Assembly: GCA_001584585.1 (NCBI GenBank)
Contig: LSYV01000002.1
Location: 2,349,949-2,413,948 of the forward strand
DNA length: 64,000 bases
DNA from: Gonium pectorale
Lineage: Eukaryota > Chlorophyta > Chlorophyceae > Chlamydomonadales > Volvocaceae
Reading direction: 5' to 3'
Shown: in pieces, positions 11,600 through 24,053 of the stretch
How positions within the stretch are numbered: the first letter of the stretch is position 1
Layout of the letters: each line of letters opens with the position of its first letter
The notes under the pieces: generated by a model
Told to the model about the DNA's origin: nothing
Seen by the model: only the letters and a program-made list of their open reading frames with translations
Database searches by the model: none
Program-made: the position numbers and the translations under genes

Positions 11600-14090
11600 C
11601 GCCCTTGTGATGAGTGTGGCTGGCAGCGTGCGCCAGCAGGGGAAAGGGCATGCGCAGCGTGCGTGCATTGCCTGACCCAAGAAGGTTCAAGGTTCCGTGG
11701 GGCCGCGCATTCCCAGCGCGTGTTGCCATGTTGTTCGGTGGTACGGTGCAATCACCAGGTAGCAGGGGCCCGCCTGGCGTCAGTGCGGGTTGCCCATGTC
11801 TCAGGCGTTAGTTGAGGCGACTATCACGTACTTACTTTCCGGAAGCCACAGCAGCGGCGCATTGGCATGACAATACGGTACCGCTAACAGCATACGACCA
11901 GCATGCGGCCATCCATCCGCATCAATTGCAGCGGTTCGTGTCTAGCCCGCGGCCAGCTAAGCGTACAGCCGCTATTGCTTTCTAGTTTGTGTTCCTGCTC
12001 TGTTCGTTGGGTTTGTCGTGCCGGCATGCGCACCTGACAGAGCCTGTTGGCATGGACGCATGGTGTCATAGTCTTGGTTCAGGGGGAGTGCAGTATGCAG
12101 GAGTAAGCGATTTTCGCTCTCATCCCCGGGTTCCCGTGTGTCGTATTTGCTTGGTGTACATGTTCATTTCACGGTCCTTTTGACACGTGTGTGAATGCGT
12201 GTGTTGTACGGTGTACGGCGCTTTTGTGATTGTCGTGCAGATCTTGTGTATTTAGCGTCGCAGCGCTTGTGTCGCGCTGCGCTCGTCTTGCTCTTGGGCA
12301 GTGGCCCTTGAGCGACAAGTAGGACCCGATCGTCAGTCAGCCTGCTGGCGGTTGAGTATGTAATGATGACCGCGGCATGACCGCGTGATTCCTCTTTTGC
12401 CCCTCGAGCCGAGCAGACAGACTTTTGCACGTCGTTCCTTCGATTCCGTTTGTTTGACAGCAGCGAGGCATGTTCGGTGGTTCCTTTATTTAGCGGTGCA
12501 GGCTAGACCTTAGCCGCTCCCCATGTGTCGGGGAAAGTGGCGCGCCCCCTAGCAAGACCCCTTGCTGCCCTTGCGAAACCACAGCAGCCGACCGAGGTGA
12601 CGCGAAGGTGCTAAATCCCGGGCATGCGGGTGTGTGGGCGTGCGGCCGAGCTAGTTTGGCATGTTGTTTTTCCCGCCTGCGTTATCTTTTTCCTTTCCTT
12701 TTGCCCGCGCGTTCGAATGGACGCCAGAACCCGACGGATGGGCAGCCTTAGCTCCAGGCGAAAGGGCGTGCATGATTCAGTGGTATCTGGGCTTCCGTAC
12801 GAGGCTGCGGACCCCCATCTCTTCAGGCGATGACTGGGAGTCCCGAGCAATTGCAGCGGCGCTTCACCTATGCCATTTTCACCCTTGTTCTGCATCATTT
12901 AAGGGCTTTGGCCTGCCGTGGAAGACCGTGTTCGCGATGGCAGTCGAGCGTTGATGTGCGAGCGTGCATGCTGTACTATAGGGCGTTATGACTGTCGTAA
13001 GGCGAGCGGTTGAGGGCTATGGTTGCTCCTTCCACACACCTTTCGTTTTGCACCCCTAGTGCACACCCTCTCATCAGCGGTGCACTACGTCTTTCTGCGT
13101 TGCCCGCTGGGGGGGAGTTACGGGTGTGCACGTAAAACGCACGTTGGACGGTCAGCGTGCACGACACGTGCTTCGAGTGAGGGAGAGTCGTGATGTGGGG
13201 CTGGATTTGCCACGAGCCACCTTTGGGCCCTGCCAGCTGTCATGTGCCAGCGTGTGTTTCCGGTAAGTGTGTGGATTCGGTGGATTCGGAGCCGAGGCGG
13301 CCTCGGGGCCTTGGCTGGCCGACTGGTCGACTGCATCAAAGTTGACGTGTAGTACCTGGTAGCCATTCTGCTGTTATAAAAAGGCCACATCGCAATGCGC
13401 GCCGCGAAATCGTCCCGGCAGCTGTGCGCCTGACCAGCCCCTGCTGGAGACAGGCCCAGGGCTTCGACACCCGTCAGCAGGTGACATGAGTGGTCAGAGT
13501 GGACTGTTCGGCGTCAGTAACCTTTCTTCAGGAAAAAATTCCTTCCAGGCAGCAGCGTGCGCTCTTGGTGTGCCCTCCGCACAGCGTTCGGGCTTCTGTG
13601 CGAGGATCAAAGGCTCGCGTGACAACCTGCGGCTACCCAACGCACACCTGTTCCGACGAGGGCCTGCATGCCACTTGTAACGGCTCCCGGGCGGGTTTCC
13701 CAAAGGCACCCGGGCAAATACATATGAAGACCACATCCCAGAGGGCAGCGGACCGCACCTCCCCTGCCAGCAACGGCAAGCCTTCCCTGGTAGGATCGCT
13801 ATCCCCGTTCTTCCGACCGGCAAAGGTGTGCTTGCAAGATGGGAAACACCAGATCCACCCGCTCATATGGCAGACCGGCACACGCTCCTGATTCGCACGC
13901 TACCGTACAGGTGTGGCGCAGCCCCCACATGATGCGCGGGACGGTGGTACGGCGATTTGCCGGTGCCAGCGGTGCAATTGCGGTGCCGCACGACACGAAC
14001 CTACGTGGTAACCTACATGCGCCCTCGGTTGTGCATGTCCGGAGAGGTGGGCCCCCTCTTCTTACGTGGCCGTTCGAGTACTGTAAGATG
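11600..14090. other. Gene-free, TG-rich stretch
   Basis: The + strand is unusually rich in T and G between about 11960 and 13000, resembling a long algal 3' untranslated region. A TGTAA polyadenylation-like motif lies at 12359-12363. I cannot connect it to a stop codon with confidence. Sequence near 12500 (GGCTAGACCTTAGCC) and near 13100-13150 resembles sequence near 25600-25680, suggesting a dispersed repeat. No open frame here has a recognisable domain. Confidence 0.4.
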
Positions 14091-14097
14091 TAAGTAT

Positions 14098-14285
14098 CGA
14101 CTGTGGTTGCAGCGTGTACTTGTTGTACTTGATGCCGCCGTACAGGTTGGCCTTTGCCCTGGCCTGGTAACCCAGCGTGCAACACAGGCGAATCACGCGC
14201 TTCTCACCAAACAGCTTCTGTTGCCATTTTTCCGCTTGAGCCCGCTGTGCTAGCCAGACCTCGGTGCGGCCCGGCCATACATTTT
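14098..14285 (-). CDS. Orphan coding fragment, function unknown
   Basis: On the minus strand, after a possible acceptor (CTTACAG), a frame reads NVWPGRTEVWLAQRAQAEKW and then a basic, Tyr-rich stretch with LYGGIKYNKYTLQPQ, about 60 residues before it fails. The composition looks like a genuine protein: balanced charge and aromatics, no low-complexity bias. I do not recognise the family and could not join it to neighbours. Another minus-strand stretch near 14900-15020 (VQGPYLADYAQPCALIKH) might belong to the same gene. The assembly gap at 14496-14515 lies between them and may hide an exon. It could equally be a fragment of a mobile element. Confidence 0.25.
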
Positions 14286-14495
14286 CTGTAAGTCCTGGCA
14301 GTCCTTGAGATGCGTACGTCTACAAAGGAAGGGGGAGACATCTGCTGCAGACATGGACATGTTCCAAGGTCTGACATTACCGATGGGGTGGGTTGGTGTA
14401 TGGCAAAGATGTGGCGTCCGGGCGATGCAAATGAGGAGCTTGGCCCTTCCATTGCCCTTCCGAACAGACCGCTTTCGCCACTGTGGCACTGTGAC

Positions 14496-14515
14496 NNNNN
14501 NNNNNNNNNNNNNNN
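14496..14515. other. Assembly gap (20 N)
   Basis: Twenty consecutive N characters mark an unresolved junction. The true length is unknown. Any gene model crossing it on either strand is unreliable. Confidence 1.
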
Positions 14516-15762
14516 CAGCCCCCAAACCCCCAAAGACCGGCTTACCATCGTACCCGGTTTGTCTGACTGTGACCATGATCTTGCAGCACAGTTACCAGGA
14601 TGCCAAAGTTCTTTTGTTCAATGCTCTAACTGATGGGGAGGAGGTCACAGTTTTGGAAGGCAGTACGGAAGCTGGAGGCGCATGTCATCGCCGCAGACGG
14701 CGTGATGAAACGGTCCCAGCCTCCCCCACGTCAACACTGTTTGGGCGTGTGCTATGCCGTGAGAGGTCAGAACGGAGGCCAATTAAGACATGAAAGGCTG
14801 CAAAGGAAGGAGGAGTGAATGGGGAGTAGTGGGAAGCGGGGATCCTCTCCTAATCCCCCATGCTCGCTTGTTGGAGCACAGCGGGAACGTTGGGGATTAC
14901 TGTAGCATGCCGCCGCACAGGTCCTTAATGGTCCTTGGATGCTTGATGAGTGCACAGGGTTGGGCGTAGTCAGCGAGGTAGGGGCCTTGGACGGTTGCCG
15001 CACCGCACACTCGCACGTAAGTCCCAATCAAAGCACACGGGAGGCTGGGGCTCAGAGGGTATGCGGGTATCACGCTTACGTTGCAAACATCCACAAGCCA
15101 CGCCCATCTCTCCTCGAGCAACGGGGTCGTTTTCCCGTTGAAGGAGCTCGCCCGACACACGCAACACGCAGGCAAGGGCGCGGTGACTTGCATCGGATTG
15201 TGACTAGGCGCCGAGTCGCGGATACCAGCGACCCAACCCCCATTGACATGCGGCCGCCTGTATGCCAATGCGAGTTAGTATAAAAAGGCTCCTTCACATG
15301 TGTGAGAAGGATTTGCCGTAGATTCTACGCAAAAATATCTACGCTTCACGACACCTTCTCCTTTTCATTCTCATTGAAGTTCATTGAGCTGCTCCAGGCG
15401 CCACACTTCCGGCCCAAAAAGCAGCCACCTTGCCCACAAGGCGTCAACAGGGCCGGGCATCGCGTTCCTTGCCCTTCAATGCAGCTCATGCGGGCGTTAG
15501 GCGGACAGCGCATATGCTCACGGATTGGAACTCGTGGGGTCCGCAGCAGTGAGGTCGGCAACCGGGAGCAGGCGGACCCGGCGAGCCAACTGCAGCTCGT
15601 CAGAGCAATCGCCTCCAATCTGGCAACACGACATAGTGGCGAGCTGCCTGGCAACTCTCAACGGTCCGCGATTGGGCGTTCGCGAGAAGAGGCGGCTTCG
15701 ATATCAGCATCGCCGTTGCAGGTGCGCTCTCGCGGGAACACCTCGAAGCTCTGGAACTAAAG

Positions 15763-17474
15763 ATGGGTAACTTGCTTGGTGTTCTTTTTGAAGTGACCTG
15801 TCCGAAAGCGCATACGGTCGCTGCCCTCTGGCGCGGGTCTCCGCCGCAGTTCATGCTGGAAGATGTCACGGCGTCTACCTCAACAGCTGCTCAGGCTTTC
15901 CGCCGGGTCGTCTGTCTGCCATACCACAGCCCGGCCGTGCAGGACAGAACGCGGCTGGAGCGACGGGTGCGTATTCTCTCAGGGGGCTGCAAAGGCGGCA
16001 AGAGTGGAGGCAGAAGGCGGCGACGGGACTGCTCAGATAGGCAAAGCAACCATAAGCCCTGTGCGGCTCCCAAACACAGTGATAGGATGCACCTCCGTGG
16101 CTTTGCTGCGTTGCTGGGCGCCCAAAACGTCAAATGCCCATGTCCGCACCCGTCACCGCAGGTCTGCCAGCTGGTGCTCGAGCTGATGGCCCGAAGTGGG
16201 GCCATCAACCTACACGAGGCGGCCAGCCGGCTGGAGAGCCAGGGCCTCCGCGTGGACTTCACGCACCCCTCCAAGGCGCAGGCACGGTCACCGCTGACCA
16301 CGCGGTCCATCAGCGATCCCTTCCTTGTCGTGACCTCGGGTGCGTTGCTGCCTGGCAGCGGGGCTACGGCAAGCGGGCCCATGGCGCTGTTGTGCTGGCG
16401 CCGGATGGGCTCGCGATGCGCGGCTGCAGCGAGAGGGCGGAACCCAGCAGCCGTAGGCCACTCCCAGGCCCGTGCCGAAAGGCCTCACGACGCACCCATG
16501 TCGATGCGCGCACACCGATTGCCGCTCCGCATTCCTGTCACCCACTGACATGTTCGCCCAACCCTCTCCCTGCCCCTCACCTTGGCCCCGCATGCATCCT
16601 TGTAGACGCGGCCGAGGACGGTGTCGACGCCGTAGTCGTCGTCGACACCACCCTGCGGGAGCACCTGGCGGTGGCGCCCTCCACACCCTCCTACCGCATC
16701 ACGCTGGCTTCCGATGTGCCCGAGGTCTTCGTGGGCACGCCCGCCCGCCTGTTCCAGCTGGTGACCTCTATGGCCACGGCCATCCAGCTCAACTTCGGCA
16801 GCCAGGGCATCGAGATCCCGCCCTGGCGCCGCAAGTCTGCGCTGCTAAGCCGCTGGTCTGTGCTCGGACCCATGCGGTCGGCGCAGGCCCAGGCCCAAGC
16901 CGCCGCCGGGCAGCCCGCCCAGGCCCACGGGACCGCGGACCTGCAGGCGAAGGAGCAAGCGAAGGAGGAGGCGCTGGCTCAGGCTTATGCGACGGCCGCT
17001 CGCCAGGTCTTCCGGCCAGGGGCGGGGCTGGGTCCGGCGCAGCAAACCGGAGCGGGCCCGGAGCCGCTTGCAACCCTGGTGGCAGCTGATGAATGTGGTG
17101 CTGCCAACGTTTGGTTACAAGTGGAACTGCCGCGCGCACAGGGTGCCGGCGACGGACCGTTGGCGGCTGCTGCCGCTGCGGCGGACGCGGGTGTGGCACT
17201 GCGTATGAGGCAGTCTGTGCGCGATGGCCAGGTGCATGGCGGATGCGCTGCGTTTGCGGCGCACCCGGCCAAGGTTGTCAAGGGCTTCCAGCTAGGGGAG
17301 TCGGCTGCGGGGCAGCGTGACGCGCAGCAGAAGGAGCGCGTCAGCAGCGCGGGGCGTGAGCGGAGGCCCGGCGCTCTAGCGAGCCTGTGCCGCGCGGAGG
17401 CGGGCGGCAGCAGCGCCAACAGCGAGGAGGCGATGGCAATGGGCGCGTCGCCTCTGAGCGTGTTTAGGGACTAG
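15763..17474 (+). CDS. DUF506 (PDDEXK-like) family protein
   Basis: A member of the plant/algal DUF506 family, related by fold to PDDEXK nucleases; its biochemical role is not established. Three exons fit in phase: 15763-15966, 16162-16339 and 16606-17474. The second exon has VCQLVLELMARSG, a helix that fits the middle of the domain. The third has the family's recognisable C-terminal half: DAVVVVDTTLREHL, then PSTPSYRITL, PEVFVGTPARLFQLV, and IEIPPWRRKSALLSRW. After the domain the protein continues for about 200 residues of Ala/Gln/Gly-rich sequence to the TAG, which looks disordered. The start at 15763 is the first Met of that exon. The frame stays open upstream of it, so an earlier exon or start is possible. 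A TGTAA motif 1.1 kb downstream (18617-18621) could be the polyadenylation signal. Confidence 0.7.
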
Positions 17475-19639
17475 TGAGGTACAGCCGGGCTGCCCCGGAT
17501 CGCTTTATCTTGCCCCGGATTGCCGGAAGCTCGGATACCCGCTCGAGAAGAAACGAGAAGTTGTACTTGACGCGGCTCCAGGATGCAGGAAAGCCGATGC
17601 AGAGTGGGAGTCTGGCAAGCGGAGGATTTATCTAGGGTGTGAGGATGAGGCCATGTGCAGGCTGCTGTTCACACGGGATTCCGTGTGTACGATTGCAGCG
17701 CACATTGGAGACTTTACAAACTACGGACCGGCCGGCACCGCCGACCGTGGCATGTGGCCGCGGCGCGCGCGGTGACCCGCCGGATGCGACTGAATACAAC
17801 GCGCCTGAACGCACTTTTATTTACGTCCACACACAAGCATACACAGCTCCGTGTGGCAGCAGCGGACTCGTGCATACACGTTCTGTTTCGCCGTTTTGTC
17901 TTCGTACCAAATGCTGAAGTGATGGACGGGAGGGTGTTTTGGAGTCCCTGTGCCTGGGGCTTTCCTTGCTCGTTTCATCTGTATGAGGGACCCGTGGATG
18001 GGTAACGCGAGCGAGCTTCGTTGCGGTTATGTGGGCATCGTTCTTTGTCTTCTTCCTCTAGTTCAGCTATAGGAGATGGTGGAGTTTGTTTTGTCTCCCG
18101 TTTACGGTACGCTCGTGTGCGGATTGCTTTGGGGCCCTTGCATTCATGAATGCTCTGGCTAGTAGTCATAGTGGCATGCAGCTCGTCTCCGTTCTCCGCT
18201 TTAATCTTTTCAACTTTGCATGTGTCCGTTGTTCAACAAATGTCGGTTCCTTCAACAAAACCGAGTATGTTGGTGGTGTTGTGTGGTGCTTACGTGTGTG
18301 GAATGTGTTTGGAAGTCGCTGGCCTGCCAATTTTACGCTCCCACTGCTCCAGCCGCGAGACTGTATGGGCGATTTCTGCTCCGCGGCAGGGGCAGTTCAT
18401 GTGCAGAAAGCGCCGGGTCTTGATGGCGCGGTCCGTTTGAACGTCGACAGCCCAGGCATTTTGGTCAAGCGCTGCTGAACTTTTGCGCGGCGACGCGCTT
18501 GGTGCCGGCAAGGCCGTAACGCCTACGCCGCGAGCCCTTTTTTTCAGTACGCGAGGGTACGGTTTTGGACAAGGGTATCTTTCGGTTCGTTACGAGACGA
18601 GCATTAGCGCCTTGATTGTAACACGGAGGGACCGCGTGTTTGCTTTCGCGCAATACAAGTATCGCTCGCCATTTCCTTTGTATACAAGGTCGCGCGTGAT
18701 GCCTTATATGCGGCGTCCCCGTTAATGGCTGCCAGGGCCGTCCAGGGGCAGGCGCAACCGCCCATGCTTGACGACACCCCTATAGAAAAAACTTTCGTTC
18801 CCAGAGTGGGTACGGCATGCATGGCCTGCCGCTGTGCTGATGTCCTGATGTGTTGTACGTTCCGCATGGGCAGCCTGGAAGCGTGCGGCCGGTGCACATA
18901 CGGAAGCATCTGCAGGTACCGCTTCGAGACGGATTCGTCAACGGTGGGCAGTTGCGCCTGGCAGCCCGCTGAGTATTTTTTCGCACTAGAACCCGCCATA
19001 CCTGAGACCAGGTGACCGTCCACGCATTCAGGCGCATGCATATACGGTCATTGCCAAAGCCTGTCCCACGACCGCCGACACATACGGGTTACATACACAC
19101 TGAACTGGTAGCTTAAATGTCAGGAACAGGAACGCAAAGGGGCCCACTCCCAACCCACACACTCTAAACACAGGCCCTTGGTTACAGGGTCGCTTCAAGA
19201 CCCATACTTAAGGTCATTGACTCGGGCGGATACCCAGTCTCTTACACACAATTCTGTTTTGAGTGCAGTAACGCAGGGGATCCATACCCAGTCCGCACTT
19301 TCAAAGCTCGTGCCGGCCTGCTGAATCCTTTTCGCTCAGTCAGAGTAATACACGGTCGCTTCCCAACTTTTACTTCTTTTTTGAAAACGGGATCCACCAT
19401 GTATTACGACCGACATGTGCTGTGCCGTACAGTACATGTTCGATTAGTGCTTTTGTTGCAGGGCTGGTGGATGCCGCACGCCACTGCTCGTCTCATATGT
19501 GCCCCCCCCCCTGCCATTGCTCGGAGCAATTTGCTCCGCTTCCGTGAGTGTTCCTGCTTGTGTTTCCGCACTGCTCGGCAACCCTTCCCAGCTAGTTGTA
19601 TGCTCCACCAACCTTCTCTGGGCATCGCTTAGTGCGGCA
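17475..19639. other. Intergenic stretch, probable 3' UTR plus unassigned DNA
   Basis: The + strand from about 17640 to 18700 is TG-rich, as expected for a long 3' untranslated region of the DUF506 gene. A 96-codon Cys-rich frame at 18725-19015 (+) has no recognised domain and overlaps an equally long minus-strand frame, so I do not call it a gene. Nothing else is recognisable up to the kinesin pseudogene. Confidence 0.4.
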
Positions 19640-20370
19640 GGCTGCGGCGGCTGCCCACTGCCACTCACGTTTAAGCACGTCTTGGTGCTTCATGTACTCC
19701 AGTAGCACCTGCCCAAGAGTGAAAGCAAAACACCCCAAGTCGAGGAAGAGCACCACGCCCAGCTGATAAGCGTGCGCCCGCGAACGGCACGGCTGTGTGG
19801 CTTTGGGGTACGTGCCAGGCCAAAGACGAAGCCGTACTTTTCATTCTATTTCTCTTTCACCGTCAACTAGAGCGTCCGGCTGCCGATGGCTTGAAGGCAG
19901 GACTCGTGCTACTCTGCGCATCACGAGCAGAGCAGAAGGAGCAGAATCCGTCATTGGTTATGCCCGTGACGCCTCATGTGCTTGGCGAGGCTGGCGTGCA
20001 GTACCCGCCGCTTGCCTATTGCTCCACGGAGTCGTTTCCAATATTCCAAAACCCTCGACGCTGCAAAACATCCCCCGAGTACACTCTGCCCGGCCGAGTT
20101 GGCGAGTCCGGCTTGGACCGGAAATCTGAGAGCTCAAATGGCGAAACCTGGGGCTTATGGAAGGATGGAGCTTGGGGTTTGGGGTTTGGGTTGCAGGTGC
20201 GACAGAAAGGTGAATGGAAACAGGTCCAGACGTCTTGATGTCCTCATAAATGTTTTCACCTTTCCCTTATCAACGGTGCTCGGCGGACGGACTGGCGGTC
20301 TGCGAGGCGTAGCCCCCGAGTTGCCAGGGTCGCCGCTGCGCAGGTTCCTCATCCAGTCTTCTGTAGCCAT
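19640..20370 (-). pseudogene. Inverted, truncated copy of the kinesin gene 5' end (exons 1, 2, 4, 5)
   Basis: The minus strand from the ATG at 20370 begins MATEDWMRNLRSGDPG, against MATQDWLRNLRSGGPG in the kinesin at 29797. It stays clearly similar through exon 1, the intron, exon 2 (PDSPTRPG region), exon 4 (LTVKEK region) and exon 5 (near 19665-19705), including intron sequence and the GCACGT donor after exon 4. Because introns are retained, it arose by DNA duplication and not by reverse transcription. Disabling changes are a 7-base CCCAAAC-type insertion early in exon 2 that leads to a stop, stops in the exon 4 copy, and loss of about 100 bp covering the VFVRVRPP strand of exon 3. Similarity ends just after exon 5, so the rest of the motor is absent. 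It cannot encode a kinesin. Confidence 0.85.
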
Positions 20371-20570
20371 GATTTTGCTGGTGGCACACCCTTGTGAGAC
20401 CGGGGTTGTGACAGCTACACCCAACACGCGTGTAGCTGTCCCGCGGTCCTTGTAAGACCTTTTGACAGCGCCGCCCTCTGCTCGAGTAGCGCTACATGAA
20501 TGAGTGCGGGGAAGAGGGGTGTGGACTGGGGACTGGGGTTCGCCCAGGCAGTGGTCGGCTCCGTGCACAT

Positions 20571-21903
20571 CCTAAATTCACCGCCGCGTGACATGCGTGA
20601 CCTCGCCTGATGCGTTAGCATGGCTCACTATCCTGTTGCCATGTTCCCGTATTCGTCAGTGCGCGTATGATGATAAAAGTGTGATGGGCTGTTGAGATTC
20701 CAGTTGGTGGTTCCTGATCGCCATACCGGAGTGGATACTAGGAATATTACAAGGAAGCAGGAGTGTGATTCATGCCCAGTCGGGGCCTGTCTCGTCCAAT
20801 AAGACCCTTTTCATTAGGTGCCCGGCTAAATCATAACATCACAGTCCTGAGATGCTGGCTTGCCTGGGAGGGAGTTGGCCCTCGGTCTATCTACTTACAA
20901 TCTACCCATGGCTGCACAGGCTTTGACGGGTACCTGTAACCTGTAACCACATCATCACACGCTCAACCCATGAACCCACGCCCTCCAACCCTTTCGTCAC
21001 CCCTGACTCAACGGCCCGCACCACCCCTGGTGCGAAGACCAACTAACTCCAGTGCTTGCAGCCAGACAGTCCTGGCACCGTACACGTGCCGGCCCCTCCC
21101 TTTACACCAAAGCCGACGTGTCTACATCCAAGCACGGGCACCTGCAGGCATCACGCATAGGCTGTGCACTCCTTCACGATTGTTTGAATAAGCATTCTTC
21201 TCGCCTAGCCCATGGGCGACCTCACGGACCCATCTTCCTTCGGCGCACTGCACACCTGCCCTTGCGAACTCGGTGCACCACCCGTACGGAGGTTAGGTGT
21301 GCAGCACCGTTTGACTCCCACACCATCAAAGAGCTCCCGCTTCATGGGCGAAAAAAACCTTGCGGCAACCGATGAGCTTTCAACCCACTACAGTGCAGAG
21401 AAAGAAGGACCCATCGCCAAACCCGATGCCAGCATACTGACCCATGGGCATACTGACCAACTGTAACTGTATGGGCGGGGTAGGACACATCATGCGCCTC
21501 AACTATAGTACAACGCGCCTAAGGGCCTGTTTCCTCTAGGTGGCGCTGCTCCACTATGAAACCCGGTGTAATACAAAGAGAATATGATGTACATGACTTG
21601 GATACATTACGGTAGGCTCGAGTACTGGACAGCCCGGAACACGATACAACTCAGACTCTTCCCGCCGCAGCACGCCCATAGTCAACAAGGGTTATACATC
21701 CAACACCTTCCCCAATGCAATATCGCCAGCCGCGCCCCGACATGCTGTACACACCTTTTGGCCGGCCTGCACGGTCGGTGTGCATGCTTGTTATTACAAT
21801 GTACACGGGCGACCAGGCGGGGGAGGCCGGGGAGCGGCGACCCGGGCCGGTTGACCCGGGCCCGCCGGCGGCGGTGCGGCACAGCCCTGGTTCCCGCCAG
21901 CCA
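20571..21903. other. Intergenic stretch without recognised gene
   Basis: No domain-bearing frame is visible. A short stretch near 20635-20725 (GTTGCCATG...TATTCGTCAGTGCG and GTTGGTGGTT) resembles sequence near 25240-25330, suggesting a dispersed repeat. The right end should hold the 3' untranslated region of the minus-strand gene that stops at 21904. Confidence 0.4.
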
Positions 21904-24053
21904 CTACGCGATGCTGCAGCCGTCGGCTGTGCTTGGGGCCGGCACCGAAAACAGCGAGTGGCGGGAGAAGAAGCCCGGCACGCAATCGGTGACCTTGCCG
22001 CCCTCGAAGGCCTTGACCCGGCGTATGGGCGGGCAGTACAGGTGTAGCGTGCAGGCCGTCGCGGGGGCGCCGCTGCCCCGCGACGTGGAGAAGACCTCCT
22101 CCTCCTCCTCCTCCTTCGTCTCCTTGTCCTCCTCCTCCTCTGACGACGGCGGCGGCGACGTCACGGCCCGGGGCCTGGCGTCAGCGGGGCAGCCCACACT
22201 GTGGAGAGCCGTCAGGTCGTTGATGTACGCCACGTCGCCCGCCTGGGGTCGGTCGGTGCCATGCGGGGAAGGGAGGCCAGCGGCCAAGCCAGGAACTATC
22301 ATCGTAGAGGCAGGGTAGAAGAAGTGTTGGGAAAGCACAACACCAATCGCAGCCGACGGGTGTAGGGCAAGTGTTACTGTCATAAGACATAGCGGACGGG
22401 CCGGGAGAGGGGGAACAATTGTGCGACGGCACGGATGAATGCGTGGCGGCCTAGGACTTGAAGAAGAGCGGAGCGCTGCGCCACCGAGCCGCCGTCTGAC
22501 AACTGGGGGCCGGGCCGAAGCCGTCTCTGGTCTTCCCGTGGGCGGGCGCTGCACCGCGCGCACCCATACTGCAGAAGCCACCCCAAGACGCAGAAAACCC
22601 TCCCGGCAGTGTCCCGGCCCTCGCAGCCGTCTCCCCGTCGGTGTACCGCCGCCCACGTGGGTGCCACCGGGCAGCTGTCGGTAGCCCGTGCTGGCGTGCA
22701 TGGATTCCAAAACTCAGCGGACCGGTGGTTCATGCAGCCCCGCGCCCACCTGTAGGTCGGTGGTGCACCTGAATATGAGCGGTGATGTGTCATCCGTCTG
22801 CGCGTGCGCAGCGGAGGCGCCGGTCGGCTCGGCCGCACCCCTGAGCCGCTGCTGCCAGTCGTCCACTCGGAGCGGCTCGTACTGTGTCTCGCGGACCTCC
22901 CCGTCCAGCACAGCCAGCCAGCAGTGGCTGACGGGCCAGGACGGTTCGAAGGAGACGCAGAGATTAGGAATGAGCCGGCGGCAGCCTTTAGTTGCACGCG
23001 TGTGGTACGTATGCGTGACGGAATGCAGAAAACAGGTGTACGAGGTAGCTAGCAAAGGCATCCTAGCCGGCAGCTCGTGAACCCCCTATCGCGCCCGACC
23101 TAACAAGGTAACCCATCGTAACTCAACGCTGAGTGATGGGCTGCGCTGGTGAACTGGGCTGAGCTGGGCTGACCTCCAGACAGCGGGACCGGCAGTGCAG
23201 GATTCGTTGCCGCAAGCGTGTGGGTGAGTATCGGGTGTCGCGAAATATTTTGCGCAAACAACGGTGGCATGTGGAGGATTGGCCTGCATGACAGCATGCT
23301 GACCTGTCAGCGTGGTTGTGTACGCGGCTCGTCTGGCCTTCCCTCCAGCAGAGCAGCTGCGACAGCGAGCAAGCCCGGGCAGCCGGGGTAGGGGGCACAC
23401 GTCAGCGTTTGATGCCAGCGATGCAACAAACCCCGCCAGTGTCGCATAAATGCTGATGCTTACCGATGCCCCGATGGCGCGAAGTATCTGCCCGCGCCGC
23501 TCACAGGAGCGCGTCTTACCATGAGCTCAAAGTCGTCTGTAGACCACAACAGGTGACGGAGGTAGCCGTGGTCGCCCCAAGCGGCGTACTGCCGCCAGTC
23601 CCCACGGTTGGCTCGGCTGTAGGCCTGGGGGGAGGCCCCGCCGAAAGACGGCGAATACGGAGAGGTGTATAACGGCGTGCAGGCTTCGATAGACCCCGAA
23701 CCGGTTCACATGTTGCTTTGCAGGCTCAGCTACCGGTGTATGCGTGCAGGCTTCAGCTCTCACGCCCCCGCCGCACGGTGTCCATGCATGCCCCCGGGGA
23801 ACCTGGCAATCGAGTACGGCGGTCAGGCGGTCAGGGCACAGTGCGGGGCGCACCCTACCTGCAGGAGTGAGCAAACGCGCTCGTGCATGCGTTGCAAGGA
23901 TTCCGAGGCCTGGCGGTTGTTCAGCACGTGGCCCAGGGCTTTCTCGGCGTCGAAGACCGAGGAAAGCTTCTTCACCAAGGACGCCAGGCCCAAAGCGTTG
24001 GGCGTGCCATCCAGAGCTTCACCATACAGGCACTGGCGCCGGTTGATGGGACC
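21904..24053 (-). CDS. Unknown multi-exon protein, 5' end unresolved
   Basis: At least four exon-like blocks with good splice sites lie on the minus strand. 24053-23859 reads GPINRRQCLYGEALDG and ends RMHERVCSLLQ. 23683-23520 reads YTSPYSPSFGGASPQAYSRA, then GDWRQYAAWGDHGYLRHLLW. 22985-22750 reads RRLIPNLCVSFEPSWP and ends PLIFRCTTDLQ. 22242-21904 begins AGDVAYINDLTALHS, has a Glu/Asp/Lys run, then RRVKAFEGGKVTDCVPGFFS, and ends with TAG. The last two blocks join in phase. The first to second and second to third joins do not, so at least one small exon (candidates near 23100-23300 and 23780-23830) is missing from my model. The Glu run is encoded by a CTC trinucleotide repeat at about 22092-22140. 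I do not recognise the family; no start codon is assigned. Confidence 0.5.

Noticed and set aside
18725..19015. 96-codon Cys-rich + strand frame
   Set aside because: Cysteine spacing fits no zinc-finger pattern I know, and the opposite strand is equally open, as expected by chance in GC-rich DNA.
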